IMG/VR virus record: IMGVR_UViG_3300025728_000009 | Span: 1 to 64,000 of that record | Length of the DNA: 64,000 nucleotides | From: a virus | Reading direction: 5' to 3' (one strand) | Shown here: positions 1 through 7,485 of the stretch, one piece after another | How positions within the stretch are numbered: the first letter of the stretch is position 1 | Layout of the letters: every line of letters starts with the position of its first letter | Made by a program: the position numbers and the translations under genes | Notes under the pieces: generated by a model | Database searches by the model: none | What the model was told of the DNA's origin: nothing | Seen by the model: the letters and a program-made list of their open reading frames with translations, nothing else

Positions 1-53
1 CCACTGCTTACCACTGCTTACCACTGCTTACCACTGCTTACCACTGCTTACCA
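1..53. repeat. 10-bp tandem repeat at window edge
   Basis: Five exact copies of CCACTGCTTA followed by CCA. On the minus strand the unit reads TAAGCAGTGG. The fourth copy supplies the stop codon of the first gene and the fifth copy encodes its last residues. It could be a real terminal or polymerase-slippage repeat, or an assembly or library artefact at a contig end. Confidence 0.95.
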
Positions 54-256
54 ATTAGATCAACTGGCTTAGGACGCAGAGCTTTAAGAATTTCATCGTA
101 ACTAGGATTCTTGTATTCCGCCCTATCAGGCGTCTTCTTATCAAACACAAGCTTCAAATGATCTTTAATCATCAACCATTGGTTTTCAGAGATGGTGTCT
201 GTGTCAGATAGTTCTACGAAGCCTTGAAGCCAGTATGTGAAGCTTTCGGAATTCAT
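38..256 (-). CDS. Small conserved phage protein
   Basis: 72 residues. The pattern SFTYWLQGF near the start and MIKDHLKLVFDK in the middle is one I recall from small hypothetical proteins of many tailed phages; no function is known to me. The last codons and the stop lie in the tandem repeat, so the C-terminus may be altered relative to relatives. A good promoter lies just upstream at 296-324. Soluble, no membrane segment or signal peptide. Confidence 0.8.
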   Translation of the reverse strand: MNSESFTYWLQGFVELSDTDTISENQWLMIKDHLKLVFDKKTPDRAEYKNPSYDEILKALRPKPVDLIGKQW

Positions 257-295
257 GATTTTACCCTCGTCCAGTTCTCGACTGGTTATATTTTG

Positions 296-324
296 AGTAT
301 GACATACTTATGACCGTCTGTCAA
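296..324 (-). promoter_or_regulatory. sigma70-like promoter
   Basis: On the minus strand TTGACA (324-319) and CATACT (301-296) are 17 bases apart, upstream of the 72-residue gene. The -35 box sits in a 20-base stretch, GTCTGTCAACAGTTATTATT on the plus strand, that also occurs at another promoter near 19570-19589. In both places it also carries the stop codon of the preceding gene. Confidence 0.75.
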
Positions 325-330
325 CAGTTA

Positions 331-507
331 TTATTCGTATTGAGGTAAAATAGTCTTATACATAGTAAAGTCTGTTTCTGTTAAGCTTTCAAAGGCCCAT
401 TCATTACGAAACACTTCAATACTATCTTCCAAATATTCTACTTCAATATCACATACACAATAATTATTAATACGCCCACATTGTGAGCAAAAGCAAATCT
501 CGCCCAT
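331..507 (-). CDS. Small Cys-rich protein, possible zinc knuckle
   Basis: 58 residues. Starts MGEICFCSQCG and has a further CVC, giving five cysteines in the first 25 residues (pattern CFCxxC...CxC), which suggests a small zinc-binding module. The C-terminal half is acidic. It ends just before the promoter of the next gene. Function unknown. Confidence 0.6.
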   Translation of the reverse strand: MGEICFCSQCGRINNYCVCDIEVEYLEDSIEVFRNEWAFESLTETDFTMYKTILPQYE

Positions 508-554
508 AATGTGGACTCCGTTAGTTGTTATTTCAAGTTGTTAGTAAACCACAG

Positions 555-758
555 TCAATCTTCTAAAGTCAAGTCTTCTTGAAAATATTTATTTAATTCT
601 TCAAGAATCTTAGTTCTGTAATCCCTATCACTCTCTAACCACTCAGTCATTTCTCTTTCTAAACCAATTAATTTTCCAAGATTATCTAGGTCAATTCCAG
701 TTGCTGTATATGGATTGCACTTCTCATATTCTCGCATCATTCTGTCATAGATGTTCAT
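555..758 (-). CDS. Hypothetical protein
   Basis: 67 residues, mostly charged and helical. The stretch with TGIDLDNLGKLIGL and DRDYRTKIL faintly resembles a segment seen in phage baseplate-associated proteins, but the match is short and the neighbours are not structural, so no role is assigned. Its ATG overlaps the stop of the polymerase-like gene (ATGA), so the two are translated from one message. Confidence 0.75.
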   Translation of the reverse strand: MNIYDRMMREYEKCNPYTATGIDLDNLGKLIGLEREMTEWLESDRDYRTKILEELNKYFQEDLTLED

Positions 759-2113
759 TTCTTATCCACCTTGCAGAATGTTGTATCACCTAATACTGTT
801 TCCCAAGCTGAAAACATGGCCTCCCTTAGATCATCCTCAACAGAAGCTTTTACCAAACAACTGTCATGATAAGCCAAAACTGTATGTCCCTTAGCCCCCA
901 TTGCACCAACAATACGCATCATAATCTTACTGTCAATGTTTTGAAGAACAATGCCCGCATCAGAAAAGAAACGATCTTTGATGAAATCATTATGACTTTG
1001 TACAGCCTCTAGAACAGCACAATAGTCTGTTTCTCCAATCAAAGCATAGAAGTCTTGATCTTCAATTGCTTTAGAGCGGTCTTGTTTTACCTTGTTACCA
1101 AGTGTCCATGCTGCACTATTCTTGTCGTTAGAGTTCATGCCAATCAAGATAGCTAACTTAGCTAATTGACGAACAGGATTGTGTTTCTTACCTGTCTTCT
1201 TTTCCCATTCTTCTTTCAATCGACCATCAACCTTGAGAAATGATAGGTCTGCATCATAGGGAGAGAAGTCTTTACCCATCACATCATAAATATTAAATCC
1301 ATTTGTCTTATACATCAACTGGTAGCAGATAGATGGGTGGATTGCAGAATAGTCCAGCTCTACAGATGACTCACCATCAATCATGAGAGAAGATGCACGA
1401 ACATGCTGTGGGAGTAGTTGTACACCACCACCAAGAGTATACAGACGACCACCACTATCCATATCACCACTAAAGATACGACGATAGGATACATCAGCAA
1501 TAGGAACACCATCAAATGTAATCGAACTGCCTTGTAGAGTGTCATTCATATCTCGTACCTCATTCTTAATTTCTTTAAAACCTTTGTGTCCACGAGTAGG
1601 CATCTGTTCTTTAGTCTCCCGATCACGAATGATAGCTAAATCATTCTCTTCCAATTCTTTCCAAAGATTGTAGGAAGTATTAACATTCTCCCACATCTCT
1701 TTTGTACGCTTCCTGAAGATCATACAAGATGCAATAGCTTCATCAGGAACAAGCTTCCCTTTCTCCATCTTCCAAGACTTGACATATCCTTTGTAAAGGT
1801 CAATATACCCTTTCTCTTCTAGGAAATCAACAAGAGATTTAACCTTTCTGTAATTGATACCTTGTTTTGTCTTGCTATATGCATTCCTATCCAAGCTAAA
1901 GACAAATCCATTAGCTTTCTTCTTGATTGCACGAGCAGAGTTAGACACCCACCATCTCACTGCATCTTCCCACTTGTATTTAGTATGTTCCATCACATCA
2001 TCTACTATCTTCTTGTAGTATTTAGATTCATGGTAATAGATATAGCTTCTTACACACTGTAGGTTGACAGCATAGACATCATACTCTGTCATATTACTTA
2101 ATTCATAGATCAA
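755..2113 (-). CDS. Divergent polymerase-like protein with N-terminal winged-helix-like segment
   Basis: 452 residues, TTG start after AAGGAG (an internal ATG at codon 8 lacks a site). Residues about 89-110 look like a winged helix (LVDFLEEKGYIDLYKG). The second half has three blocks in the order of family A DNA polymerases and single-subunit RNA polymerases: VELDYSAIHPS (251-261, like motif A), RQLAKLAILIGMNS (315-328, like motif B, invariant R and K) and AYHDSCLV (414-421, like motif C; HDS as in T7 RNA polymerase, HDE in DNA polymerases). A GGRLY block (221-225) precedes motif A. I recall similar unannotated proteins in other phages. Much shorter than either enzyme family, so primase, RNA polymerase or replication initiator are all possible. 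The window also has a full PolA, so this is not the main replicase. Confidence 0.6.
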   Translation of the reverse strand: MIYELSNMTEYDVYAVNLQCVRSYIYYHESKYYKKIVDDVMEHTKYKWEDAVRWWVSNSARAIKKKANGFVFSLDRNAYSKTKQGINYRKVKSLVDFLEEKGYIDLYKGYVKSWKMEKGKLVPDEAIASCMIFRKRTKEMWENVNTSYNLWKELEENDLAIIRDRETKEQMPTRGHKGFKEIKNEVRDMNDTLQGSSITFDGVPIADVSYRRIFSGDMDSGGRLYTLGGGVQLLPQHVRASSLMIDGESSVELDYSAIHPSICYQLMYKTNGFNIYDVMGKDFSPYDADLSFLKVDGRLKEEWEKKTGKKHNPVRQLAKLAILIGMNSNDKNSAAWTLGNKVKQDRSKAIEDQDFYALIGETDYCAVLEAVQSHNDFIKDRFFSDAGIVLQNIDSKIMMRIVGAMGAKGHTVLAYHDSCLVKASVEDDLREAMFSAWETVLGDTTFCKVDKK

Positions 2114-2279
2114 TCACTTATTCTCCTTATGATTGGTTAGTAAGAGGTGGAGATAGTAGTGGTGTTAGTAGATAGATGTATTGTAGTACACTAAATGCTC
2201 TACAGGCCACGGTTTATAAGGGTTTGTCCTCATTCTACTCGGTACTTTCTCTGTTTTGCCCTCAATTCATTCCACTAAG

Positions 2280-2306
2280 ACTATACCCTAGAAAGACCTA
2301 TGTCAA
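2280..2306 (-). promoter_or_regulatory. Probable promoter of the leftmost minus-strand operon
   Basis: On the minus strand TTGACA (2306-2301) and TATAGT (2285-2280) are 15 bases apart; a 17-base spacing to TAGTCT is the alternative. The leader to the TTG start is about 165 bases. The gap 2114-2434 between the diverging operons otherwise holds only a weak plus-strand candidate (TTGCTT, 17 bases, GAGAAT) just before 2435. Confidence 0.5.
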
Positions 2307-2434
2307 CCCTACACACCAAAATAATCCCTATTCCAAATCAACCTAACCACAGCTAAATTCTTTTAGCAATCCCCTTGCTTTCCACAACAAGACGTGCGAG
2401 AATGATTGCATCACTTAGAGAAGGAGGGTTTGCA

Positions 2435-2626
2435 ATGGAATATATGGTACTTTGTTACGAAGGTAAGCAACCAGCTCAGCCGTACCGTGAGCTTATCAAA
2501 GGTGGCTTGAAACGCTACCTGTTTACCTTAGAAGAAGCTACGAATATTGTAAATGACCTGTACACGCAGTATGGTGTGTTTGGCGACCAGTACAAAATTA
2601 TTAAATTTGAGGAGATTTCAAAATGA
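2435..2626 (+). CDS. Hypothetical protein, first gene of the left plus-strand operon
   Basis: 63 residues. The ATG at 2435 is preserved as start because AAGGAGGG lies 6-7 bases before it; an in-frame ATG at 2375 has no ribosome site. Contains YRELIKGGLKRYLFTLEEA and ends FEEISK. Stop overlaps the next start (ATGA). Function unknown. Confidence 0.8.
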   Translation: MEYMVLCYEGKQPAQPYRELIKGGLKRYLFTLEEATNIVNDLYTQYGVFGDQYKIIKFEEISK

Positions 2627-2799
2627 GTAACGAACGTTGGGTGACTGCACCGCAAGCAGTAGAAATTCTGAATGACGTCTTGGAGCATCTTGAATCTCTT
2701 TGTGATGCCTGTGAAGATTTTGAACAACTGAATAGTGCAATTGACAAACTGCTCCGAGAACATGGCGTCTTTGCTTGTGAAGTCTACGCACTGACTTAA
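2623..2799 (+). CDS. Hypothetical helical protein
   Basis: 58 residues starting MSNERWVTAPQ, acidic and probably all-helical with three cysteines. Overlaps the previous gene by four bases, with GAGGAG 9 bases upstream of its ATG. No recognised family. Confidence 0.7.
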   Translation: MSNERWVTAPQAVEILNDVLEHLESLCDACEDFEQLNSAIDKLLREHGVFACEVYALT

Positions 2800-2809
2800 G
2801 GGGCTGCAC

Positions 2810-3268
2810 ATGCGTTATTCAAAGAGTTCTTGGACAGCCAGTTACAGAGACACATGGTCGCTAGACCATACCCTATCCCCAATCATCTACGCCGGTCTTA
2901 AAAAGTTCCACGATGTCCTAGAACAAAAGAACCGCGAAGGAAAATGTCTAGGAGTCCCTAACGAATACTGCTCAGACTGTGAAACAGGCCCAACAGACCA
3001 AGAAGTACAAGATTGGCTAGACGACATCAAGAAGATGATGTATGCTTTCGAGAACAAAGAGCCTGATATGAGAGCGTATGATTTCTCTTTGGAGATGGTG
3101 CCTGTTCCGGGAGGCGTTGCTAAAGAAGGGATGTCAATACCTTATACGATTGAGAATACGAACCAAGCTGAAACTGACAGATATCGCGCTGATTGCAAGT
3201 CTCACGAACTTAGAGTTCAGGAAGGATTAGACCTATTCAGTTTGCGATTCAAAAACTTATGGTGGTAA
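2810..3268 (+). CDS. Conserved phage protein of unknown function
   Basis: 152 residues. The start (RDTWSLDHTLSPIIYAGLKKF) is the type found in a protein family carried by many large phages; function not known to me. Residues 110-152, from PYTIE to the terminal LWW, are repeated after the adjoining endonuclease gene at 3877-4008 (26 of 43 residues identical). This suggests that the endonuclease gene inserted near the 3' end of this gene and that one of the two tails is a replacement. Confidence 0.85.
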   Translation: MRYSKSSWTASYRDTWSLDHTLSPIIYAGLKKFHDVLEQKNREGKCLGVPNEYCSDCETGPTDQEVQDWLDDIKKMMYAFENKEPDMRAYDFSLEMVPVPGGVAKEGMSIPYTIENTNQAETDRYRADCKSHELRVQEGLDLFSLRFKNLWW

Positions 3269-3290
3269 GATTCATTTAGGGGTAATTTGA

Positions 3291-3893
3291 GTGACTAGAA
3301 AAATACTTTTTGGTATTGGTATAAACGATGCTGATTATAATGTGTATAAAACTGCTATGATAAATGGTAAACACACCATTATTTGGTGTTGTACTTACTA
3401 TAGACGTTGGTCGGATATGATCCGTAGGTGCTATAATCCAAAAACTATTAAAATAAGACCAAACTACAAAGATTGTTTTGTTTGTGATGAGTGGCTTTAT
3501 TTTTCTAATTTTAAACTTTGGATGGAACAGCAAGATTGGGAAGGTAAGGACTTAGATAAAGATTTACTTTATCCGGGCAACAAAATATATAGCCCAGAGA
3601 CGTGTGTTTTTGTGGATCGTAAAATAAATGCGTTCGTAACGGATAGATCGAACTCCCGTACCGAAGGTCTTATTGGTGCATCTTTTGAAAAGGAGACTGG
3701 TAGATTTAAAGCATCTTGTCAAGATGAAGGTAGGACTATAAACCTCGGTAGGTACAGTACTTCAGAAGAGGCACACAAAGCATGGCTTGCGTTTAAGTTA
3801 GAAAAAGCGTATAAATTAGCTGCTGAGCAAACAGACCCAAGAGTAGCTGAAGCTCTAATTGACAGATATGAAAATTATGCCATACACAATTGA
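3291..3893 (+). CDS. AP2-domain homing-type endonuclease
   Basis: 200 residues, GTG start. The N-terminal half has the pattern RWSDMIRRCYNP, a W-F-F-W cluster and LDKDLLYPGNKIYSPETC, typical of the putative HNH-like nucleases of phages that carry AP2 DNA-binding domains. The C-terminal part (about 125-180: LIGASFEKETGRFKA, then INLGRYSTSEEAHKAW) is an AP2-like domain. Such genes cut intron-less or gene-less alleles and spread by copying. It sits directly between two versions of the same 43-residue C-terminal tail. DNA cleavage and target are inferred. Confidence 0.8.
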   Translation: MTRKILFGIGINDADYNVYKTAMINGKHTIIWCCTYYRRWSDMIRRCYNPKTIKIRPNYKDCFVCDEWLYFSNFKLWMEQQDWEGKDLDKDLLYPGNKIYSPETCVFVDRKINAFVTDRSNSRTEGLIGASFEKETGRFKASCQDEGRTINLGRYSTSEEAHKAWLAFKLEKAYKLAAEQTDPRVAEALIDRYENYAIHN

Positions 3894-4008
3894 GTGTGAT
3901 AATCTGGAAGAGAAAGCTAGATATTATGCTGATTGTGATGAGCATGAGAGGTTGGTGCAAGAAGGGTTGAATCTATTGGCACTTCGATGGAAATCGCTTT
4001 GGTGGTAA
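3877..4008 (+). pseudogene. Displaced C-terminal fragment of the gene at 2810-3268
   Basis: 43 residues (MPYTIE... to LWW, TAA). It is 26/43 identical to the end of the 152-residue protein. It begins inside the last codons of the endonuclease gene in another frame, with an ATG but no clear ribosome site. The simplest reading is a remnant of the original 3' end of the upstream gene, separated by the mobile endonuclease gene. It could still be translated as a small protein. Confidence 0.75.
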
Positions 4009-4027
4009 ATTAATAGGGAGGAATAGA

Positions 4028-4312
4028 GTGAGTATGTCAGACAGCAGCAATAAAGAAATCATTCTTGAAGTGATGAAACTAGAAGGTGTGGACACATTCA
4101 TTTACCATATAAACGGTAAAGTCACCATACAAGCTCTTGTTGACATCGAGAAAGAATTATTAGAATATGAAGATGAGCTTCTTGAACAAGGTGATGGACT
4201 TTACAAGATTAGCTGCAACAGGAATCCCGGAGAATATACAGATTACGGGCAGTGTGTCTACAAACCGTATTGGGATTTGTACGTAGAAGAATACAAGGAG
4301 TTGAAGGAATGA
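4028..4312 (+). CDS. Hypothetical protein
   Basis: 94 residues. GTG start at 4028 with GGGAGG 7 bases before it; an ATG two codons later is the alternative. Acidic, with a central helix rich in Glu and Leu. Its stop overlaps the next start. No family recognised. Confidence 0.75.
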   Translation: MSMSDSSNKEIILEVMKLEGVDTFIYHINGKVTIQALVDIEKELLEYEDELLEQGDGLYKISCNRNPGEYTDYGQCVYKPYWDLYVEEYKELKE

Positions 4313-4551
4313 AGACCACACTTACACACTTCCATGAAGGCTCTTGGGTTGAACAAGAGATTAATGTTGTTGAACTGGTAGATGATGACCTGTACAAATG
4401 TGTAGATACTGATGGAAACCTTATAGGATATTTTCCTATAGAGAATATTGATCTTCTAGCAACATGTGGAGCATTTAATACAAATGATTGTACAACGTCG
4501 GAAGAATTGTGTAAGCTGCTTAAACCAAATACGAAAGGAGAAGATGAGTGA
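4309..4551 (+). CDS. Hypothetical protein
   Basis: 80 residues from the ATG at 4309 (MKTTLTHFHEG), which overlaps the preceding stop and follows AAGGAGTTGAAGGA. Beta-rich appearance, acidic. No function recognised. Confidence 0.75.
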   Translation: MKTTLTHFHEGSWVEQEINVVELVDDDLYKCVDTDGNLIGYFPIENIDLLATCGAFNTNDCTTSEELCKLLKPNTKGEDE

Positions 4552-4796
4552 AACAACAAGAGATACAGAAGATTAGGGCGCTGGACCCAACACAATGTAA
4601 TGGGACTTTTGCCTCTGTTTTGATGGACCCCAACATCAACCAAGCACATTATGCGGAGGTGTTGTATTATTTGTTGAGTAAAACTTTGGATGAGAAATCT
4701 TATTTAGAACGAGTCAGTAATGCTATGACTAGGGTGTTGCAGAGTAAAGGTTTGGTTCAGGAATTGAATGAGTGTCTTGAATTGGAGGAGAAATAA
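4548..4796 (+). CDS. Hypothetical helical protein
   Basis: 82 residues, GTG start overlapping the previous stop with AAAGGAG upstream. Predicted mostly helical (YLLSKTLDEKSYLERV, LVQELNECLELEEK). Its TAA overlaps the next ATG (TAATG). Confidence 0.75.
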   Translation: MKQQEIQKIRALDPTQCNGTFASVLMDPNINQAHYAEVLYYLLSKTLDEKSYLERVSNAMTRVLQSKGLVQELNECLELEEK

Positions 4797-5044
4797 TGGG
4801 TGAGTTACCTAAGATGAGAAAGTCTAATATGGAAATAAGTGTATCATTCCTTGCCGGAACATCCTTCCAAGATGCTAGTCAAGAAGCTAAAGATTATGCA
4901 ATAAAGAATAACCTTGCATACGTTCGGTTTGACTTCAACGGTATTCATTGTGCTATCAGTCAACGGGCAGATGTTGACAAAGCTTATGAGAAATTTATGA
5001 ATGCACTTAAGATTGATTCTAAGTATAAATTCTTTTGTGAATAA
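4796..5044 (+). CDS. Hypothetical protein, last gene before the phoH promoter
   Basis: 82 residues, TAATG-coupled to the gene before. Contains FLAGTSFQDASQEAKDYA and a beta-like YVRFDFNGIHCAIS segment. No recognised family. It is followed by a 129-base gap that carries the promoter for phoH. Confidence 0.75.
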   Translation: MGELPKMRKSNMEISVSFLAGTSFQDASQEAKDYAIKNNLAYVRFDFNGIHCAISQRADVDKAYEKFMNALKIDSKYKFFCE

Positions 5045-5136
5045 ATATGTGAAGGATTTGTTTAGAAAAAGCTTTACAAAGCAACACAGGTGTGAGACAT
5101 TAGGTACGTGGGAAGATGTGAAGCAAAGAAAGGCGG

Positions 5137-5142
5137 TATAAT
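5137..5142 (+). promoter_or_regulatory. Perfect -10 box upstream of phoH
   Basis: TATAAT at 5137-5142, 31 bases before the start codon at 5174. No TTGACA-like box lies 15-19 bases upstream, so this may be a phage-modified or activator-dependent promoter. It lies at the only gap of more than 100 bases in this part of the operon. Confidence 0.45.
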
Positions 5143-5173
5143 AGTTGTCTAATTAACTTAAGGAAACACTTAA

Positions 5174-5920
5174 ATGGCAAAACGTAATCAGGCTCAGATT
5201 GTTCAGGATCGTTGGGAGAAGAAATCCGACGTTGGACGGGTGATTAAAAGCAAGTTTCAAGATGAGAATTACCTAGCTACACCAGTTACTGCTAAAAATG
5301 ATGTGCAAAAATTGTTCTTGAATGCGCTTAAAGAGTTTGATGTCGTAGTATTCTCTGCACCTGCTGGTGTAGGTAAGTCCTACCTTACAATGAGTGAGGT
5401 TTCGGATTGGTTGAAGAAAGGTCTTTATGATAAGATTACTCTTTCTCGTGCAGTGATTCCAATGGGACGTAGTTTGGGTATGTTGCCTTCTACTTTGCAA
5501 CAAAAGTTTGAACCTTTCCTGATGCCGATGCTGGAAGTTCTCTGGAAGCGCTATGGGAAGAGTTATTACGAGAATTGCCTTGCAAATGGTTCAATAGAGC
5601 TGCTTGCACCCGAGTACGCTCGCGGTCGGTCTATCTCTGATATATGCGTGATAGATGAGGTCCAGTGTATGGCCCCAGATGAGCTTTACACTATGCTGAC
5701 TCGCATGGAATCGGGAGCTAAACTAATTCTTATTGGTGACGGCACTGGGCACCAAACAGATATTAAAGGTGTAAATGGTATTGAGTGGCTTACTAAGTTT
5801 GTGGACAAGAACCCAGAACTTCAGAAGCACATCAAAGTAATTACAGCAACTAGCGAAGATATTGTTCGCGGTGGTTTGTGCAAAGCGATGGTTAAAGCTA
5901 AAGAACGGGAGAGTAAATAA
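5174..5920 (+). CDS. phoH: PhoH-like ATPase
   Basis: 248 residues. Walker A is SAPAGVGKS (61-69), Walker B is CVIDEVQ near residue 157, and the segment SRAVIPMGRSLGMLP followed by a Phe-Pro-rich stretch is the PhoH signature. PhoH proteins are P-loop NTPases related to superfamily 1 helicases. They are very common in phages; the role in infection is unsettled (RNA handling or phosphate-starvation response). Translated together with the ClpP-like gene through a TAATG junction. Confidence 0.9.
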   Translation: MAKRNQAQIVQDRWEKKSDVGRVIKSKFQDENYLATPVTAKNDVQKLFLNALKEFDVVVFSAPAGVGKSYLTMSEVSDWLKKGLYDKITLSRAVIPMGRSLGMLPSTLQQKFEPFLMPMLEVLWKRYGKSYYENCLANGSIELLAPEYARGRSISDICVIDEVQCMAPDELYTMLTRMESGAKLILIGDGTGHQTDIKGVNGIEWLTKFVDKNPELQKHIKVITATSEDIVRGGLCKAMVKAKERESK

Positions 5921-6678
5921 TGCAGAAAGTTATGTCATCTGATACAAAAATGATGCCATTCATGGAGCCAAACAAACTCTTCATGACTGAATACCATGAC
6001 CATATTAAGTTTGAATACTACTTGGTTGGTAATATTGGTGATCCTGAAGAGTATCTAGAACTGTGCCATGCTTTGCGCAACTGTAGCGCCCAAGATCAGT
6101 TCATCATCCGACTAAATTCGTCAGGAGGTCAGGTGAGGTCCGGCAACCAAATAATCAACGCGCTGAAAGAATGCCCAGCAACAACCATTGGATTTATTGA
6201 AGCTGATTGTGGTTCCATGTCAACTTTTGTCTTCTTGGCGTGCGATACTTGGGGCGTCAGCCCTTACGCTGAATGGTTTGGGCACACAGTTTCGTCAGGT
6301 TCATGGGGCAAAGAGTGTGAGACGTTTGAGGCATCTCAGTTCTTGCGTAAACAAACACATAAACGGGTTATGGAAGAGTATAATTCATTCCTTTTTCCTG
6401 AAGAAATCGAATCTCTTTTGAAAGGTTCTGATATTTACTTGGATGCTGATCAGATCATGGAACGGCTGGAAACATTTGCAGAAGCCCGTGATTCACAGCC
6501 CTGTTCAAACCCTGACTGCCAAGAGTGCGGTGTTGAACGTGAACCAGAGCTTGACTTTTCAGATATCGTGAAACAAGCAGTAGCTGATGGGATTGCACAG
6601 CATGAAAAAGCGAAAGTAGCAGCTGAAAAGAAAGCTGCCCGCACAAAAGCTACAAAAGTAATCGAGAAATCTGAATAA
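5920..6678 (+). CDS. ClpP-like serine protease with Cys cluster
   Basis: 252 residues. Resembles the ClpP/crotonase fold: RLNSSGGQV (64-72), the nucleophile Ser99 in CGSMSTFVFL (compare GxASMA of ClpP), the His122 in WFGHTVSSG, and an acidic residue around 171-175. Phage ClpP-like proteins are often head maturation proteases, but no head genes are nearby; partnership with PhoH next door is more likely here. A Cys cluster (CSNPDCQEC, 195-203) and a Lys/Ala-rich tail follow the protease domain and are unusual for ClpP. Peptidase activity is inferred. Confidence 0.75.
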   Translation: MQKVMSSDTKMMPFMEPNKLFMTEYHDHIKFEYYLVGNIGDPEEYLELCHALRNCSAQDQFIIRLNSSGGQVRSGNQIINALKECPATTIGFIEADCGSMSTFVFLACDTWGVSPYAEWFGHTVSSGSWGKECETFEASQFLRKQTHKRVMEEYNSFLFPEEIESLLKGSDIYLDADQIMERLETFAEARDSQPCSNPDCQECGVEREPELDFSDIVKQAVADGIAQHEKAKVAAEKKAARTKATKVIEKSE

Positions 6679-6690
6679 TCACTTGACCCA

Positions 6691-6725
6691 GCTAATGTCC
6701 GAGCTTACACTAGACGGACATTAGC
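6691..6725 (+). promoter_or_regulatory. Perfect 11-bp hairpin between genes
   Basis: GCTAATGTCCG and its exact reverse complement flank a 13-base loop. No T-run follows, so it is not a normal intrinsic terminator. It may be an RNA processing or mRNA-stability site, or an operator. Confidence 0.6.
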
Positions 6726-6746
6726 AAACAAGGGAGAGAATTTAAA

Positions 6747-6932
6747 ATGAACCTACCACCAAATCTTGGGCCGGGAGTTTATGAACACTTTAAAAATATT
6801 TTAGATAGCATTCAGTTTGAACAGAAAGTTAGTAAAGGTAAAATTATCAGCCCTACTGGCATGGTAGTTTGGGAGGAGCCTGAAGAAGAGTATCAAGCTC
6901 GTATGAGTGAACTGTTTTACGAAGTTAAGTAA
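6747..6932 (+). CDS. Hypothetical protein
   Basis: 61 residues, GGGAGAG 9-10 bases upstream. Begins MNLPPNLGPGVYEHF and has an acidic stretch WEEPEEEYQ. No known family. Confidence 0.75.
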   Translation: MNLPPNLGPGVYEHFKNILDSIQFEQKVSKGKIISPTGMVVWEEPEEEYQARMSELFYEVK

Positions 6933-6941
6933 GGAGAGAAT

Positions 6942-7064
6942 ATGAAAGAACTTGATTACGATGAACGCTACGAGGATTATTTAGCAATCGTAGAACATTG
7001 TTTTGATGTTGAGCCAATGTGGTGTTATGATCTAGACTTAGAATACGCACAAGGAGAAATGTAA
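6942..7064 (+). CDS. Very small acidic protein
   Basis: 40 residues starting MKELDYDERY, strongly acidic with many Tyr. AAGGAGAG lies 4-5 bases before the ATG, and its TAA overlaps the next ATG, which supports it as real in spite of its size. Function unknown. Confidence 0.65.
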   Translation: MKELDYDERYEDYLAIVEHCFDVEPMWCYDLDLEYAQGEM

Positions 7065-7348
7065 TGACAAATGAAATTATTAACAAGTTTAACGAACACC
7101 TTGTAAAACCAGACTTGTTTCTGAACGACCCTTGGTTTGTACATAACAACGGTGCTGTAAGTTGGAATTCTGAAAATAATATTGAAGATTTGATTGAAGG
7201 TGATGGTCAAACTTATACAGAAGAGTCTTACGGTGAATCTATAGAGATTGATGGACATGTGCTATTCACTCTAGGAGATAGTTGCGGTGGTCAAGGACAA
7301 GTAATCTTTAACCTTAACAATAAAATTGATCCGAAGGATTTTGCATGA
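7064..7348 (+). CDS. Hypothetical protein
   Basis: 94 residues, acidic, with a glycine-rich segment GDSCGGQGQV near residue 75. Preceded by AAGGAG and coupled to genes on both sides by overlaps. No family recognised. Confidence 0.75.
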   Translation: MTNEIINKFNEHLVKPDLFLNDPWFVHNNGAVSWNSENNIEDLIEGDGQTYTEESYGESIEIDGHVLFTLGDSCGGQGQVIFNLNNKIDPKDFA

Positions 7349-7485
7349 ATCACAACGAAGAAGTAGTTATTGAAGGTTTGGAAAGTTCGCTAGATATTTG
7401 GCTCACAGCAGACCGTCAGGATGCAACAGAGACATTCGGAGAAGACCTTGTTTATGCTGTAGTGGAGGCATTAGATTATGAATGA
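7345..7485 (+). CDS. Very small acidic protein
   Basis: 46 residues starting MNHNEEVVIEG, acidic and helical. Overlaps the upstream stop by four bases and the downstream gene by eight, with AAGGAT before the start. Confidence 0.65.
   Translation: MNHNEEVVIEGLESSLDIWLTADRQDATETFGEDLVYAVVEALDYE

Noticed and set aside
1-53. CRISPR array
   Set aside because: The repeat unit is 10 bases without spacers.
3877-4008. Simple tandem gene duplication instead of a mobile element scar
   Set aside because: Possible, but the only duplicated part is the last 43 codons and the copy begins within the last codons of the endonuclease gene, which fits insertion better. Kept as finding with this caveat.
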